Positions 36,250-44,784 of a stretch of 64,000 nucleotides of DNA are shown here, piece by piece. The position numbers were made by a program, and so were the translations under genes. The notes under the pieces are model-generated. The model had not been told where the DNA came from, did no database searches, and was given only the letters and a program-made list of their open reading frames with translations. Origin of the DNA: an uncultured Sphingomonas sp. GTDB taxonomy: Bacteria; Pseudomonadota; Alphaproteobacteria; Sphingomonadales; Sphingomonadaceae. The stretch spans positions 1-64,000 of the forward strand of contig NZ_CAJYHX010000031.1 of assembly GCF_913774285.1 (NCBI RefSeq), given 5' to 3'. Position 1 is the stretch's first letter. Each line of letters begins with the position of its first letter.

Positions 36250-37199
36250 CCCGCCCGCTCCTCGACGAGATTGGACCAGAGCTGCTCGGCTTGGCGCAGC
36301 CGCGTGCGCAATATGCTCGGGGCGAGGGGCTGGTCGTCCCGGTCGAGCGCGAGCGCGGGCCGATCGGCGAAATGCGCGGTCGGCAGCACATCGCGCCGCG
36401 CCGCGAGCATGGCGCACAGCGCCTCGAAGCGGCGGACATGCACGGCATTGGGCCGGGTGCCCGCGCGGTTGGCGAGCTCGAAGCCATGGCTGACGATCGT
36501 CACCGCGGCGTGGCGCGCGGCCACCGCATGGTCGAGCGCGGCGCGCATCTCGCGGGCCGACAGCGCGCAGATCTGGAAATGGCGCAGCTGCGGGCCTGCA
36601 TCGATCAGCGTCACCGGCACTTCGGTCACGCCCTGGTGCCGCACCGGCGCGATCCGGCGCGGCGACAGGCCGATGCCGCTCGGCCAGGGATGTTCGGAGC
36701 CGTTATGACTCGAATCATAGGCGAAGCCCTCGGCCGCCAGCGCGGCGAGCGTCGCATCGTTCGCCGAATAGCTGCCACCGCGGAACGCGATCGGCGGCGG
36801 TGCGCCCGCCTCGATCAGCAGCGCGCGGGCCTGGCGGATCAGCGCGCGCTGCTCGTCGGCGCCATAGTCGACGAGGTCAAACCGCGCCGGCATATTGGCG
36901 CGATCCGCCGCGCTTGCGCCGGTCCAGTTGGGGTGAAGGTGCAACTGCACCTCCTGCCCCGCCGCGCGGATCGCCCGCACCACCGCCGCGATCGGCGCGA
37001 GGCCGTGGACCAGCGCCGGCATCGGATCGACGAAGAAGCAGGCCTTGAGTCCGTGCGCCGCCAGCCGCTCGAGCTGCCAGCCCACACCCACGCCCGCCGG
37101 CTCGAACGAGCGCGCCGCCATCTCCGCCAGATCGAGCCCGGCGACGTGGTGGCGCCACATCAGCTCGGTATCGATCGTCAGGAAGACTTGGGTGGGCAT
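36246..37199 (-). CDS. polysaccharide deacetylase family protein
   Basis: A 317-residue NodB-fold deacetylase. The metal site begins in FLTIDTELMW (Asp in place of the canonical TFDDG) and continues with EVQLHLHPNW at about residues 83-92 (metal His pair). The substrate groove includes FRGGSYSANDATLAAL at about 139-154 and a C-terminal HGFEL. Its form is closest to the WalW-like group rather than PgaB/IcaB. It overlaps by four bases with the CelD-type acetyltransferase gene, suggesting acetyl-group tailoring of a surface polysaccharide. The start at 37199 is preceded by a region with no family similarity. Confidence 0.82.
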   Translation of the reverse strand: MPTQVFLTIDTELMWRHHVAGLDLAEMAARSFEPAGVGVGWQLERLAAHGLKACFFVDPMPALVHGLAPIAAVVRAIRAAGQEVQLHLHPNWTGASAADRANMPARFDLVDYGADEQRALIRQARALLIEAGAPPPIAFRGGSYSANDATLAALAAEGFAYDSSHNGSEHPWPSGIGLSPRRIAPVRHQGVTEVPVTLIDAGPQLRHFQICALSAREMRAALDHAVAARHAAVTIVSHGFELANRAGTRPNAVHVRRFEALCAMLAARRDVLPTAHFADRPALALDRDDQPLAPSILRTRLRQAEQLWSNLVEERAG

Positions 37200-37376
37200 G
37201 CAGGCGCGTCTCGCAAGCGCCCCGGAGACGGGGACCATCGCCCCCGTCCTACCCCCGCCCGCGTGAACAAATGGCAAAGCGCGACGGGCATTGGCAGCCC
37301 TGGCCCTGGTCCACTTGCCGATCACGTCGCGGAGATAGAGGCTGAGGGGCCGCAACGGCCTCCCGCGGCAGTATCC

Positions 37377-39299
37377 CTATCGCGAGTGATAGAAGTCGTA
37401 CACCTGCTGCGCCACGCCCGCCGAGACGCCGGGCGCCTTCTGCAGATCCTCCAGGCTGGCGTTGCGCACCGCCCGCGCGGTGCCGAAGTGCATCAGCAGC
37501 GCCTTTTTCCGCGCCGGGCCGATGCCGGGCACCTCGTCGAGCGGGCTGGCGCCGATCGCCTTGGCGCGCTTGTCACGGTGCGCGCCGATGACGAAGCGGT
37601 GGACCTCGTCGCGCAGCCGCTGGAGGTAGAAGAGCAAAGGCGCGTTGACCGGCAGCATCCGTTCGCTGCCGTCCATCAGGTGGAACACCTCGCGACCATC
37701 GCGGCCATGGTGCGGGCCCTTGGCGACGCCGACCATGCAGACATCCTCGATGCCCATCTCCTCCAGCACCGCCTTGGCGGCGTTGAGCTGGCCGCGGCCG
37801 CCGTCGAGCAGCACCAGGTCCGGCCAGTCGCCCTGGCTGCGATCGGGATCCTCGTCCTGCGCACGCGCGAAGCGGCGGCTCAGCACCTCGCGCATCATCC
37901 CGTAATCGTCGCCCGCAATCGTCTCCGGGCGCTTGATGTTGAACTTGCGATACTGGCTTTTGCGGAAGCCCTCGGGGCCAGCGACGATCATCGCGCCTAC
38001 CGCATTGGTGCCCTGGATATGACTGTTGTCGTAGACCTCGATACGGTTGGGCGGCTCGGGCAGGTCGAACAGGTCGGCCATTTCGCGGAGCAGCTTGGCC
38101 TGGGTCGTGCTCTCGGCGAGGCGGCGGTCGAGCGCCTCCTCGGCGTTGCGCTTGGCCTGGTCGAGCAGGCGGCGGCGGGTGCCGCGCTGGGGAACCGAGA
38201 GCGCCACCTTGTGCCCGGCGCGCTCGCTCATCGCCTCCGCGAGCAGCTCGGCCTCGGGCAACTCGCGATCGACGAACACGTTCCGCGCCGGCGGCACCTC
38301 CTCGTAGAACTGCATCAGGAAGGCGGCGAGCACCTCGTCATCGGGGACGTCCTGGGTATGGCTGGGGAAGAAGCTGCGATGGCCCCAATTCTGGCCGCCG
38401 CGGATGAAGAAGGCCTCGATGCCGATCACGCCGGACTTGCACGCCAGCGCGAAGATGTCGGCATCACCGACGCCCTCCGCGTTGATCGCCTGGCTACCCT
38501 GGATGAAGGTGAGCGCCTTCAGCCGGTCGCGCAGGATCGCGGCCAGCTCGAAATCGAGATTCTCCGCCGCGGCCTGCATCTGCTCGCCCAGCTTGGCCTG
38601 GACCTTGGTCGACTTGCCCTGGAGGAAGTCGCGCGCGTCGTTGACCAGCTCGGCATAGCCGTCCTGGTCGATCCGGCCGACGCAAGGCGCCGAGCAGCGC
38701 CGGATCTGGTAAAGCAGGCACGGCCGGTCGCGGCTGGCGAAGAAGCCGTCGGTGCAGCTGCGCAGCAGGAACAGCTTCTGCAGCGCGTTGAGCGTCTTGC
38801 GCACCTGCCCCGCGCCGGCGAATGGCCCGAAATAATCACCCTTGGCGCGCCGCGCGCCGCGATGGAGCTGGACGCGGGCGAAATCATGGTCCTGCCGCAG
38901 CAGGATGAACGGGAACGACTTATCGTCGCGCAGCAGGACATTGTAGGGCGGCCGGTAGCGCTTGATCAGCTGTGCCTCAAGCAGCAGCGCCTCGGCCTCG
39001 TTGTTGGTCGTGACGATCGTCATCGAGCGGGTCTGCGCGACCATACGCTGGAGCCGCTTCGACAGGCGGTTGACCTGGGTGTAGTTGGTCACCCGGTTCT
39101 TCAGCGCGCGCGCCTTGCCAACATACAGCACGTCGCCGCGGGCATCCTGCATGCGGTAGACGCCGGGACGGATCGGCAGCGTCTGCAGCACGTTGCGGAT
39201 CGCGGCAACGCCGGCCTCGAGGTCCGGCGTCTCCGCGCCACGAACCGCGAAGGTGGCCTTTTCCTCGTTGAATCGATCGGGGGAATTGGGGTCGTTCAT
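37377..39299 (-). CDS. uvrC: excinuclease ABC subunit C
   Basis: UvrC, which makes both incisions in nucleotide excision repair after loading by UvrB. The 640-residue protein has an N-terminal GIY-YIG nuclease domain (PGVYRMQDARGDVLYVGKA, about residues 45-63), a four-cysteine cluster (CTDGFFASRDRPCLLYQIRRC...C), a UVR motif (NLDFELAAILRDRLKAL), an RNase H-like domain (EVYDNSHIQGTNAVGAMIV) and C-terminal helix-hairpin-helix repeats (LDEVPGIGPARKKALL). A 30-residue N-terminal extension precedes the nuclease domain. Length is typical. Confidence 0.98.
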   Translation of the reverse strand: MNDPNSPDRFNEEKATFAVRGAETPDLEAGVAAIRNVLQTLPIRPGVYRMQDARGDVLYVGKARALKNRVTNYTQVNRLSKRLQRMVAQTRSMTIVTTNNEAEALLLEAQLIKRYRPPYNVLLRDDKSFPFILLRQDHDFARVQLHRGARRAKGDYFGPFAGAGQVRKTLNALQKLFLLRSCTDGFFASRDRPCLLYQIRRCSAPCVGRIDQDGYAELVNDARDFLQGKSTKVQAKLGEQMQAAAENLDFELAAILRDRLKALTFIQGSQAINAEGVGDADIFALACKSGVIGIEAFFIRGGQNWGHRSFFPSHTQDVPDDEVLAAFLMQFYEEVPPARNVFVDRELPEAELLAEAMSERAGHKVALSVPQRGTRRRLLDQAKRNAEEALDRRLAESTTQAKLLREMADLFDLPEPPNRIEVYDNSHIQGTNAVGAMIVAGPEGFRKSQYRKFNIKRPETIAGDDYGMMREVLSRRFARAQDEDPDRSQGDWPDLVLLDGGRGQLNAAKAVLEEMGIEDVCMVGVAKGPHHGRDGREVFHLMDGSERMLPVNAPLLFYLQRLRDEVHRFVIGAHRDKRAKAIGASPLDEVPGIGPARKKALLMHFGTARAVRNASLEDLQKAPGVSAGVAQQVYDFYHSR

Positions 39300-39343
39300 T
39301 GCCGCCGATGTAGGGGTGCCGGGCTCGCCTTGCCACTAAATCT

Positions 39344-39460
39344 CCCCTCCCGCTTGCGGGAGGGGTCGGGGGAGGGACTGACGTGGAGGTTCTATCCTAC
39401 CCGGCGTACCGAGCGACTACGCCATCCCCTCCCCTAGCCCCTCCCGCAAGCGGGAGGGGA
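39344..39460. repeat. two-headed palindromic element, family 1, copy C
   Basis: Perfect hairpins CCCCTCCCGC-tt-GCGGGAGGGG (39344-39365) and CCCCTCCCGC-aa-GCGGGAGGGG (39439-39460) with the core GGGACTGACGTGGAGGTTC between them. It fills the space between the uvrC start and the next gene's stop codon (39481). Confidence 0.92.
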
Positions 39461-39480
39461 ACGCAGCCCAAAAGCGAAGC

Positions 39481-39684
39481 CTATTGCGCCCCCGCCTCGT
39501 TCTCCAACTGGTCCACCTGCGCCTCGATCCGCCGCATCGTCTCGTCCGCACGGACCTTCACGTCCGTCGCGCGGGTGTGATCGTTCGCCGCGTGGCGCAG
39601 CGCCACCACGGCCACAAACGCAGCGAGCGCCAGTGCCACCAGGGCACCGGCGCTCAGCCAACGATAGGATTTATGTTCCGCCAT
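39481..39684 (-). CDS. small membrane protein with a coiled-coil tail
   Basis: A 67-residue protein with a short polar head (AEHKSYRW), one hydrophobic helix (LSAGALVALALAAFVAVVAL, about residues 10-29) and a charged, predicted coiled-coil tail (TRATDVKVRADETMRRIEAQVDQLENEAG). It lies 36 bp downstream of the F0 b-subunit gene on the same strand and may be the last gene of that operon, though no link to ATP synthase is known. I do not recognise a family. Confidence 0.6.
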   Translation of the reverse strand: MAEHKSYRWLSAGALVALALAAFVAVVALRHAANDHTRATDVKVRADETMRRIEAQVDQLENEAGAQ

Positions 39685-39720
39685 CCCCGCCCCTTAGCAC
39701 GGGCGGCGTGGCAGGCCAGC

Positions 39721-40272
39721 TCAGTTGAGCCGGCCCAGCCCGGCAATGGTCTTGTCGACCAGCGCCTTGTCGGCTTCAGCGCCGTGCTTCTCCGCGATCA
39801 CCGCGGCAGCGGCGGTCGTGGCGGCATCGGCGGCCTTGGCGCGGATCGCCTGGATCGCGGTGCGCTCGGCGGCCGCAATCTTGTCTTCCGCCATGCGGGT
39901 GCGGCGGGCGATCAGCTCGGCCGCATCGGCCTCTGCCTTGGCCTGCATCGCAGCCGCCTCGGCCTGGGCGTTGGCGACCACCGCCTTGGCATCCGCGTCG
40001 GCCGACGCGGTGCGGGCCTTGGCCTCGGCGAGCATCGCCTCGGCTTCCGCGCGCAGCTTCGACGCTTCGTCGAGCTGGGTGCGGATCTTGGAAATCTGCT
40101 TGTCGAGCATGGCGCCGATCATGCTCGGCACCTTCTTGACGAGGATGATCAGGACCACCGCCAGCATCGACAGCGCGACGAAACCCGGCGCGGTGATGCC
40201 GAACACGGCCGGCTCATGATGAAGTTCCACGGTACCGACCTCGGCGTTCAGGGAATGAGCTTGTTCAGCCAT
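39721..40272 (-). CDS. atpF: F0F1 ATP synthase subunit b
   Basis: Subunit b of the F0 stator stalk. The 183-residue protein has a polar N-terminus, one membrane helix (GFVALSMLAVVLIILVKKVPSMI, about residues 30-52) and a long Ala/Glu/Lys/Arg-rich coiled coil that would contact the F1 part. The start at 40272 overlaps the end of the b' gene, as usual for this operon. It is the second of two b-type genes; the b/b' order is assigned by the alphaproteobacterial convention. Confidence 0.93.
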   Translation of the reverse strand: MAEQAHSLNAEVGTVELHHEPAVFGITAPGFVALSMLAVVLIILVKKVPSMIGAMLDKQISKIRTQLDEASKLRAEAEAMLAEAKARTASADADAKAVVANAQAEAAAMQAKAEADAAELIARRTRMAEDKIAAAERTAIQAIRAKAADAATTAAAAVIAEKHGAEADKALVDKTIAGLGRLN

Positions 40273-40759
40273 GGGCAAGCGCCGCCTTCACCTTCTGTTC
40301 GACGCTGGCGCGGTCGACCGCAACGCCCGACACGCGGGCGATGATTGCCTCGACGGCCTCGACGGTCGCCGCTTCGATCTCGCCGATCGCCGCCTGCTCG
40401 CGCTCGGCGATCGTGCGGGTCGCGTCGGCCAGCCGCGCTTCATCGGCTGCATGCGCGGCCTTGAGCTTGGCTTCGGCGGCGGTCGCCGCCTGCGCCTTGG
40501 CGCCGGCGGTCACCCGCAGCGCCTCGGCACGGGCAGCTTCCAGCCCCGCCTGATAGGCCTCGTCCGCAGCCTTGGCGGCGTCGCGCGCCGCCTCGGCTGC
40601 CGCGAGGTCGCCGCTGATGCGGGCGGAGCGATCTTCCATCGTCCGCTCGATCTTCGGGACCATCGCCTTGCCGATCCCGAAGTAGATCAGGGCAAATACG
40701 ATCGCGAGCCAGAAGACCTGCGAGGCGTAGATCTCCGAGATCTGATCTAACTGGGGCAT
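40265..40759 (-). CDS. F0F1 ATP synthase subunit b'
   Basis: Subunit b' (often called AtpG or AtpF'), the partner of b in the heterodimeric stator of alphaproteobacteria and cyanobacteria. The 164-residue protein has the membrane helix FWLAIVFALIYFGIGKAMVPKI near residues 17-38 and a long Ala-rich coiled coil with frequent charged residues. It lies between atpE and atpF; its stop lies within the start of atpF. No F1 genes follow. Confidence 0.93.
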   Translation of the reverse strand: MPQLDQISEIYASQVFWLAIVFALIYFGIGKAMVPKIERTMEDRSARISGDLAAAEAARDAAKAADEAYQAGLEAARAEALRVTAGAKAQAATAAEAKLKAAHAADEARLADATRTIAEREQAAIGEIEAATVEAVEAIIARVSGVAVDRASVEQKVKAALAHG

Positions 40760-40780
40760 CGGCCGAGGCCTCCGTTCTGC

Positions 40781-41011
40781 TTACTTGACGACGAAGAGGA
40801 TCAGGATCGCGACGACGAACGCGATCAGGCCCAGCAGTTCCGACGCGGCGAAACCGATGAACAGGCGGCCCTGCTGGCCGTCAGCCGCGCCCGGGTTGCG
40901 CAGCGCGCCTTCGAGGAACGAACCGAACACGTTGCCCACGCCGAGCGCGGCGAGGCCGATACCGATCGCAGCCAGGCCGGCACCGATGTACATTGCACCC
41001 AGATCAGTCAT
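40781..41011 (-). CDS. atpE: F0F1 ATP synthase subunit c
   Basis: The c-ring proteolipid of ATP synthase, which carries protons across the membrane. The 76-residue hairpin has helix 1 (AGLAAIGIGLAALGVGNVFGSFL), a polar loop with RNPGAADGQQGR, and helix 2 (FIGFAASELLGLIAFVVAILILF), whose Glu in SELLG is the proton-binding residue. The GxGxGx-type glycine-rich pattern of helix 1 is intact. It lies 51 bp after atpB on the same strand. Confidence 0.97.
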   Translation of the reverse strand: MTDLGAMYIGAGLAAIGIGLAALGVGNVFGSFLEGALRNPGAADGQQGRLFIGFAASELLGLIAFVVAILILFVVK

Positions 41012-41062
41012 TTCTAGCTCCCTAGATAATTCGGTAAAAACGATAATTCGAAACGGAACGAC

Positions 41063-41845
41063 TTAGTGCAGGTGCACCGCGTCGTGGAGATACAGCGAGG
41101 TCAGCAGCGCGAACACATAGGCCTGGATCGCGCAGACCAGCAGCTCGAGCGCGCTGACGCCGACGATCATCGCGAAGCTCAGCACGCCGACCACGCCGCC
41201 CAGCGGCGTGCCGCTGCTCAGGCCCTGGACGACGAAGCTGCCGAACACTTCGAGCAGGATGTGCCCGGCGGTCATCGCGACGAACAGTCGCAAGCCCAGC
41301 GAGAACGGGCGCACCAGGAACGAGATCAGCTCGACCGGCACGATGACGGGCATCAGCCACACCGGCGCGCCGTGCGGCACGAACAGCGAGAAGAACTTGA
41401 AGCCGTGCTTGATCAGGCCGACCGCGAGGACGATGCCGAACGAGAAGAAGGCGAGCACCGCGGTGACGGTGATGTGGCTGGTCACCGCGAAGGTGTGCAG
41501 CCCCGGCAGCACCGCCAGCGGCAGCACGCCGACCAGGTTGGCGAACAGGATGAAGAAGAACAGCGAGAAGATGTACGGCGCGAACTTCTTGCCGCCCTTG
41601 CCGATGTTCACGGCGACCATCGAGTCGATGAACCCGACCGCGCCTTCCACCATCAGCTGCCACTTACCCGGGATCAGCTTGCGCTGCAGGCCGCCCACCA
41701 TGAAGACGAACAGCAGCGCGGCGACCACGAACATGAACAGCGCCGAGTTGGTGAAGGAGATGTCATAGCCGAACAGGTCGATATGCCGGCCCAGTACGGG
41801 CTCGACCTTGAACTGCTCCATCGGATCGATTTTGCCGGCGCTCAC
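41063..41845 (-). CDS. atpB: F0F1 ATP synthase subunit a
   Basis: Subunit a, which forms the two proton half-channels against the c-ring. The 260-residue protein has five to six membrane helices. The conserved Arg lies in RPFSLGLRLFVAMTAGHI at about residues 160-177, and a C-terminal LLVCAIQAYVFALLTSLYL helix follows, with the usual Gln/Tyr positions. It overlaps atpI by four bases (41842-41845) and precedes atpE. Confidence 0.97.
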   Translation of the reverse strand: MSAGKIDPMEQFKVEPVLGRHIDLFGYDISFTNSALFMFVVAALLFVFMVGGLQRKLIPGKWQLMVEGAVGFIDSMVAVNIGKGGKKFAPYIFSLFFFILFANLVGVLPLAVLPGLHTFAVTSHITVTAVLAFFSFGIVLAVGLIKHGFKFFSLFVPHGAPVWLMPVIVPVELISFLVRPFSLGLRLFVAMTAGHILLEVFGSFVVQGLSSGTPLGGVVGVLSFAMIVGVSALELLVCAIQAYVFALLTSLYLHDAVHLH

Positions 41846-42135
41846 TCTGCGCGCTCCTTCGAAATCTTGTAGATGTTGCGAAACGCCACGATCACGCTGA
41901 GCGCCAGCAGGATCAAGAGCCCCCAGGGGCTCGTTCCCAGCCAGCGATCCAGCGCGAAGCCGATCACCCCGCCGCCCAGCGGTGCGCCGATCAGTTCGGC
42001 GAGCACCCGCGAGCCCTGCTTATAGCCCTTTTCGGGCTTGCGCACCGGCGTCTGACCCTCGCGCACCGCCGCCTTCGCATCGGCGATGCGACGGTCGAGG
42101 TCGGAACGGATAGGGTCGTCAGACAAAGCGAGCAC
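41842..42135 (-). CDS. atpI: AtpI-type F0 assembly / accessory protein
   Basis: AtpI, a small membrane protein encoded first in many F0 operons, linked to c-ring assembly or magnesium supply. The 97-residue protein has a charged head (residues 1-45), then two hydrophobic helices: LAELIGAPLGGGVIGFALDRWL and the C-terminal WGLLILLALSVIVAFRNIY. The GTG at 42135 is used as the start; a TTG three codons later (reading LSDDPIRSD) is also possible. It overlaps atpB. The 287-bp gap to radC has no credible gene and must hold promoters for both directions. Confidence 0.85.
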   Translation of the reverse strand: MLALSDDPIRSDLDRRIADAKAAVREGQTPVRKPEKGYKQGSRVLAELIGAPLGGGVIGFALDRWLGTSPWGLLILLALSVIVAFRNIYKISKERAE

Positions 42136-42422
42136 GGCGATCCAGATATGAAAAAGCCGCCACGCATCGGGCGGGCGACAAACAGCATCGCCAGCCGATG
42201 GCCGCGACGTGATGGCGCTTTAGGAAGACCAATCGACCGAGTCAACCGTTGCAGCATCCTGCGCTTCATTGCCGATTCATGCGCGGGCGCCGCCTTCGCA
42301 ACCGCAGAAATCCGCCAATTACCTCCGTTGCGGTGCAACAGGTCGGCGTTCCAGGGGCCCATGCGCGTCCTATTCGTTCCGGCGGATTGCAGGGCATCCG
42401 CCGCACCTGCATAGTCGCAGGG

Positions 42423-43106
42423 ATGTCCGACGAGGGTCCCGACAACAGCGGCCACCGCGCGCGCCTGCGCAAACGCCTGTTCGAAGGCGGGCCGGAGGCG
42501 CTGCTCGATCACGAGCTGGTCGAATATCTGCTGGCGCTCACCATCCCGCGCAAGGACACCAAGCCGCTCGCCAAGACGCTGCTCAAGGAGTTCGGCGGCC
42601 TGCCCGGGCTGCTCGCCGCTGATGCCGAGGCGATGCTGCGGATCGACGGCATCAAGGACACCCAGATCGCCGCGCTCAAGGCGGTGCACGCCGCGGCGCT
42701 GCGGCTGCTCCAGGCACGCGTGCGCGAACAGCCGGTGCTGGCCAACTGGCAGGCGCTGCTCGACTATCTGCGCGCCGACATGGCGCCGCACGCGATCGAG
42801 CGGGTGCGCGTGCTCCACCTCAACACCCGCAACATGCTGATCCGCGACGAGCTGATGAACGAAGGCTCGATCGACGAGGCGCCGCTCTATGTCCGCCAGG
42901 TGATCGCCCGCGCGCTGCATCTGGGCTCGGCGGCGCTGATCCTGGTCCACAACCACCCCTCGGGCGACCCGAGCCCGAGCCGCGCCGACATCGACGTGAC
43001 GCGCAAGGTGGCCGAGGCGGGCAAGCCGCTCGGCATCGTGGTGCACGACCACATCATCATCGGCAGCGAAGGCCATGCGAGCCTGCGGGCGAAGGGGCTG
43101 ATGTAG
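42423..43106 (+). CDS. radC: RadC family JAB-domain protein
   Basis: A 227-residue RadC-type protein. The N-terminal part has helix-hairpin-helix-like segments (ELVEYLLALTIPRKDTKPLAKTLL and RIDGIKDTQIAALKAV), and the C-terminal MPN/JAB metalloprotease-like domain has the zinc motif LVHNHPSGDPSPSRADID (about residues 170-187). The name 'DNA repair protein' is historical, and biochemical evidence for repair is weak. It stands alone between the atp operon and a nested repeat region. Confidence 0.92.
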   Translation: MSDEGPDNSGHRARLRKRLFEGGPEALLDHELVEYLLALTIPRKDTKPLAKTLLKEFGGLPGLLAADAEAMLRIDGIKDTQIAALKAVHAAALRLLQARVREQPVLANWQALLDYLRADMAPHAIERVRVLHLNTRNMLIRDELMNEGSIDEAPLYVRQVIARALHLGSAALILVHNHPSGDPSPSRADIDVTRKVAEAGKPLGIVVHDHIIIGSEGHASLRAKGLM

Positions 43107-43126
43107 GGGCACGGGGAAGGCAGCCC

Positions 43127-43338
43127 ACCCTCCCCGCCAGGGAGAGGCAACGCATATGGATGAGGTCGCGCTCGCCCCAACTTACGCCGTCATTCCCGCG
43201 AAGGCGGGAATCCATTTGCCAGGACGCTCGCGGAAAGAACCGAAACTTCAGCGCCAATGGATCCCCGCCTTCGCGGGGATGACAGCGTGGAATTGCCATT
43301 TGCGACCGCCCTCCCCCTGGCGGGGGAGGATAGGCAAA
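43127..43338. repeat. nested palindromic repeats: family 2 copy 3 inside a family 3-type pair
   Basis: The outer ends are CCCTCCCCGCCAGGGAGAGG (from 43127) and CCCTCCCCCTGGCGGGGGAGGATAGG (to about 43338), a family 3-type pair. Between them, at 43189-43283, is a complete family 2 element beginning GTCATTCCCGCGAAGGCGGG and ending CGCGGGGATGAC. The layout looks like one element inserted in another. It fills the gap between radC and sspB. Confidence 0.75.
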
Positions 43339-43345
43339 GGCGCCC

Positions 43346-43840
43346 TTACTTCTTCCGCTTGAAGTCCACCGACACGACGTTCGAGCCGTCCTCGGCGGGC
43401 TTGGCCACCGGACCGTCGCCGTCATTCTCGGCGTCGTCATGCTCGTGCGGCTCGGGGCCGTCAGGGCCTTCGGTCGCCTGGAAGCGCAGCTCGAAATTCA
43501 CCGCCGGATCGTGGAAGCCGGTGATCGCCGCGAACGGGATCGTCAGAATCGACGGGATCTGGTTGAAGCTGAGCCCCACCGAGAATTTCCGGTCGTCCAC
43601 CGTCAGGTCCCAGTAGCGGTGCTGGAGGACGATGGTCATCTCGTCCGGGAACCGCTCCATCAGCCGCTGCGGGATGTCGACCCCTGGCGCCTGCGTCTTG
43701 AAGGTGATGTAGAAATGATGCGCGCCCGGCAGGCCGCCCGACTGCGCCACCGATCCGAGCACACGGCCCACCACGGCGCGCAGGGCTTCCTGCACGATCT
43801 CGTCATACGGAATCAAACTATCGGGCACGGTGCCGTTCAT
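43346..43840 (-). CDS. sspB: SspB-type ClpXP adaptor protein
   Basis: An SspB-alpha-like adaptor that brings ssrA-tagged and other substrates to the ClpXP protease. The 164-residue protein has a folded domain (residues 1-120) with IPYDEIVQEALRAVVGRVLG, the HFYITFKTQAPGVDIPQRL strand pair and FSVGLSFNQIP. A flexible acidic linker (PHEHDDAENDGDG) ends in the short basic VVSVDFKRKK, consistent with the ClpX-docking tail of SspB. The start at 43840 is favoured because the frame upstream is not conserved. It is divergent from hisB. Confidence 0.9.
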   Translation of the reverse strand: MNGTVPDSLIPYDEIVQEALRAVVGRVLGSVAQSGGLPGAHHFYITFKTQAPGVDIPQRLMERFPDEMTIVLQHRYWDLTVDDRKFSVGLSFNQIPSILTIPFAAITGFHDPAVNFELRFQATEGPDGPEPHEHDDAENDGDGPVAKPAEDGSNVVSVDFKRKK

Positions 43841-43912
43841 GCTCCCTTGGGTAGCGGCTGAAATGTTGGGGTCAAGATTGCATGCGTCGCTATCGGCGTT
43901 ATGTGCACGGCC

Positions 43913-44500
43913 ATGCGCACCGCGACCATCAGTCGGAAGACCAGCGAAACCTCGATCGACGTCACCGTCAACCTCGACGGCACCGGCGCCTATACCATCA
44001 GCACGGGCATCGGATTCTTCGATCACATGCTCGAGCAGCTGAGCCGTCACTCGCTGATCGACATGGACATCAAGACCGTGGGCGACCTCCATATCGACCA
44101 GCACCACACGGTGGAGGACACCGGGCTCGCGATCGGCGAGGCCATCGCAAAGGCGCTGGGCGACAAGAAGGGCATCCGCCGCTACGCCGACGCGCTGTCG
44201 CCGATGGACGAGACGCTGACCCGCGTCGCGATCGACATTTCCGGCCGCCCCTATCTCGTGTGGAAGACCGAGTTTTCGCAAAAGAAGCTCGGCGAGATGG
44301 ACACCGAAATGTTCGAGCACTGGTTCCACAGCTTCGCCCAGACCGCGGGGCTGACGCTGCACGTCGAGACGCTGTACGGGAGCAACAACCATCATATCGC
44401 CGAAGCCGCGTTCAAGGGCCTCGCCCGCGCGCTGCGCGAGGCGGTGGAGATCGATCCGCGCAAGGCGGATGCCATCCCGTCGACCAAGGGAGTGCTGTGA
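43913..44500 (+). CDS. hisB: imidazoleglycerol-phosphate dehydratase
   Basis: Sixth step of histidine synthesis, converting imidazoleglycerol phosphate to imidazoleacetol phosphate. The 195-residue monofunctional enzyme has the two metal-binding motifs GDLHIDQHHTVEDTG (about residues 62-76) and YGSNNHHIAEAAFKGLARA (about 159-177). No phosphatase domain is fused, unlike the Escherichia coli enzyme. ATGs at 43913 and 43901 are both possible. It begins the his run hisB-yciI-hisH-hisA-hisF. Confidence 0.97.
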   Translation: MRTATISRKTSETSIDVTVNLDGTGAYTISTGIGFFDHMLEQLSRHSLIDMDIKTVGDLHIDQHHTVEDTGLAIGEAIAKALGDKKGIRRYADALSPMDETLTRVAIDISGRPYLVWKTEFSQKKLGEMDTEMFEHWFHSFAQTAGLTLHVETLYGSNNHHIAEAAFKGLARALREAVEIDPRKADAIPSTKGVL

Positions 44501-44784
44501 TGATCCTCGTGCTGCTGACCTACAAGGTGGACATTTCCGAGGTCGACGCGCTGCGTCCGGCGCACGTCGACTGGCTCAAGCAGGGCGTGGCCGACGGCCG
44601 GCTGTTGGTCGCCGGCCGCAAGGTGCCGGTGACCGGCGGCTTCTTCATGGCACGCGGGTCGCTCGAAGAAGTGCAGGCCTGGGCCGCGGGCGATCCCTTC
44701 GCTACCGCGGGTGCTGCCGAATATGAATTCGTCGAAGTCGCCCCGAGCATCCTCGCGCCGGGGCTGGAAGCGCTCGGCCAGTGA
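44500..44784 (+). CDS. YciI family protein
   Basis: A 94-residue YciI-type protein with a ferredoxin-like fold. Typical segments are ILVLLTYKVDISEVDALRPAHVDWLKQGV (residues 2-30, with the conserved His in AHVDWL) and the DGRLLVAGRKVPVTGGFFMARG segment. Some YciI-like proteins have hydrolase or dioxygenase-linked roles, but the function of this one is unknown. It overlaps hisB by one base (TGATG) and hisH by four bases, so it is an integral part of the his operon; a histidine-pathway role is not known. Confidence 0.85.
   Translation: MILVLLTYKVDISEVDALRPAHVDWLKQGVADGRLLVAGRKVPVTGGFFMARGSLEEVQAWAAGDPFATAGAAEYEFVEVAPSILAPGLEALGQ

Noticed and set aside
36291..39437. A 1048-codon open frame on the plus strand
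   Set aside because: It lies antisense to uvrC and the polysaccharide deacetylase gene, which have full motif support. In GC-rich DNA the antisense frame of a codon-biased gene often stays open. No domain is recognisable in its translation.
42148..42414. An 88-codon plus-strand frame between atpI and radC
   Set aside because: No Shine-Dalgarno sequence, no domain, Arg/Ala/Pro-biased translation, and it would cover the divergent promoters of atpI and radC.
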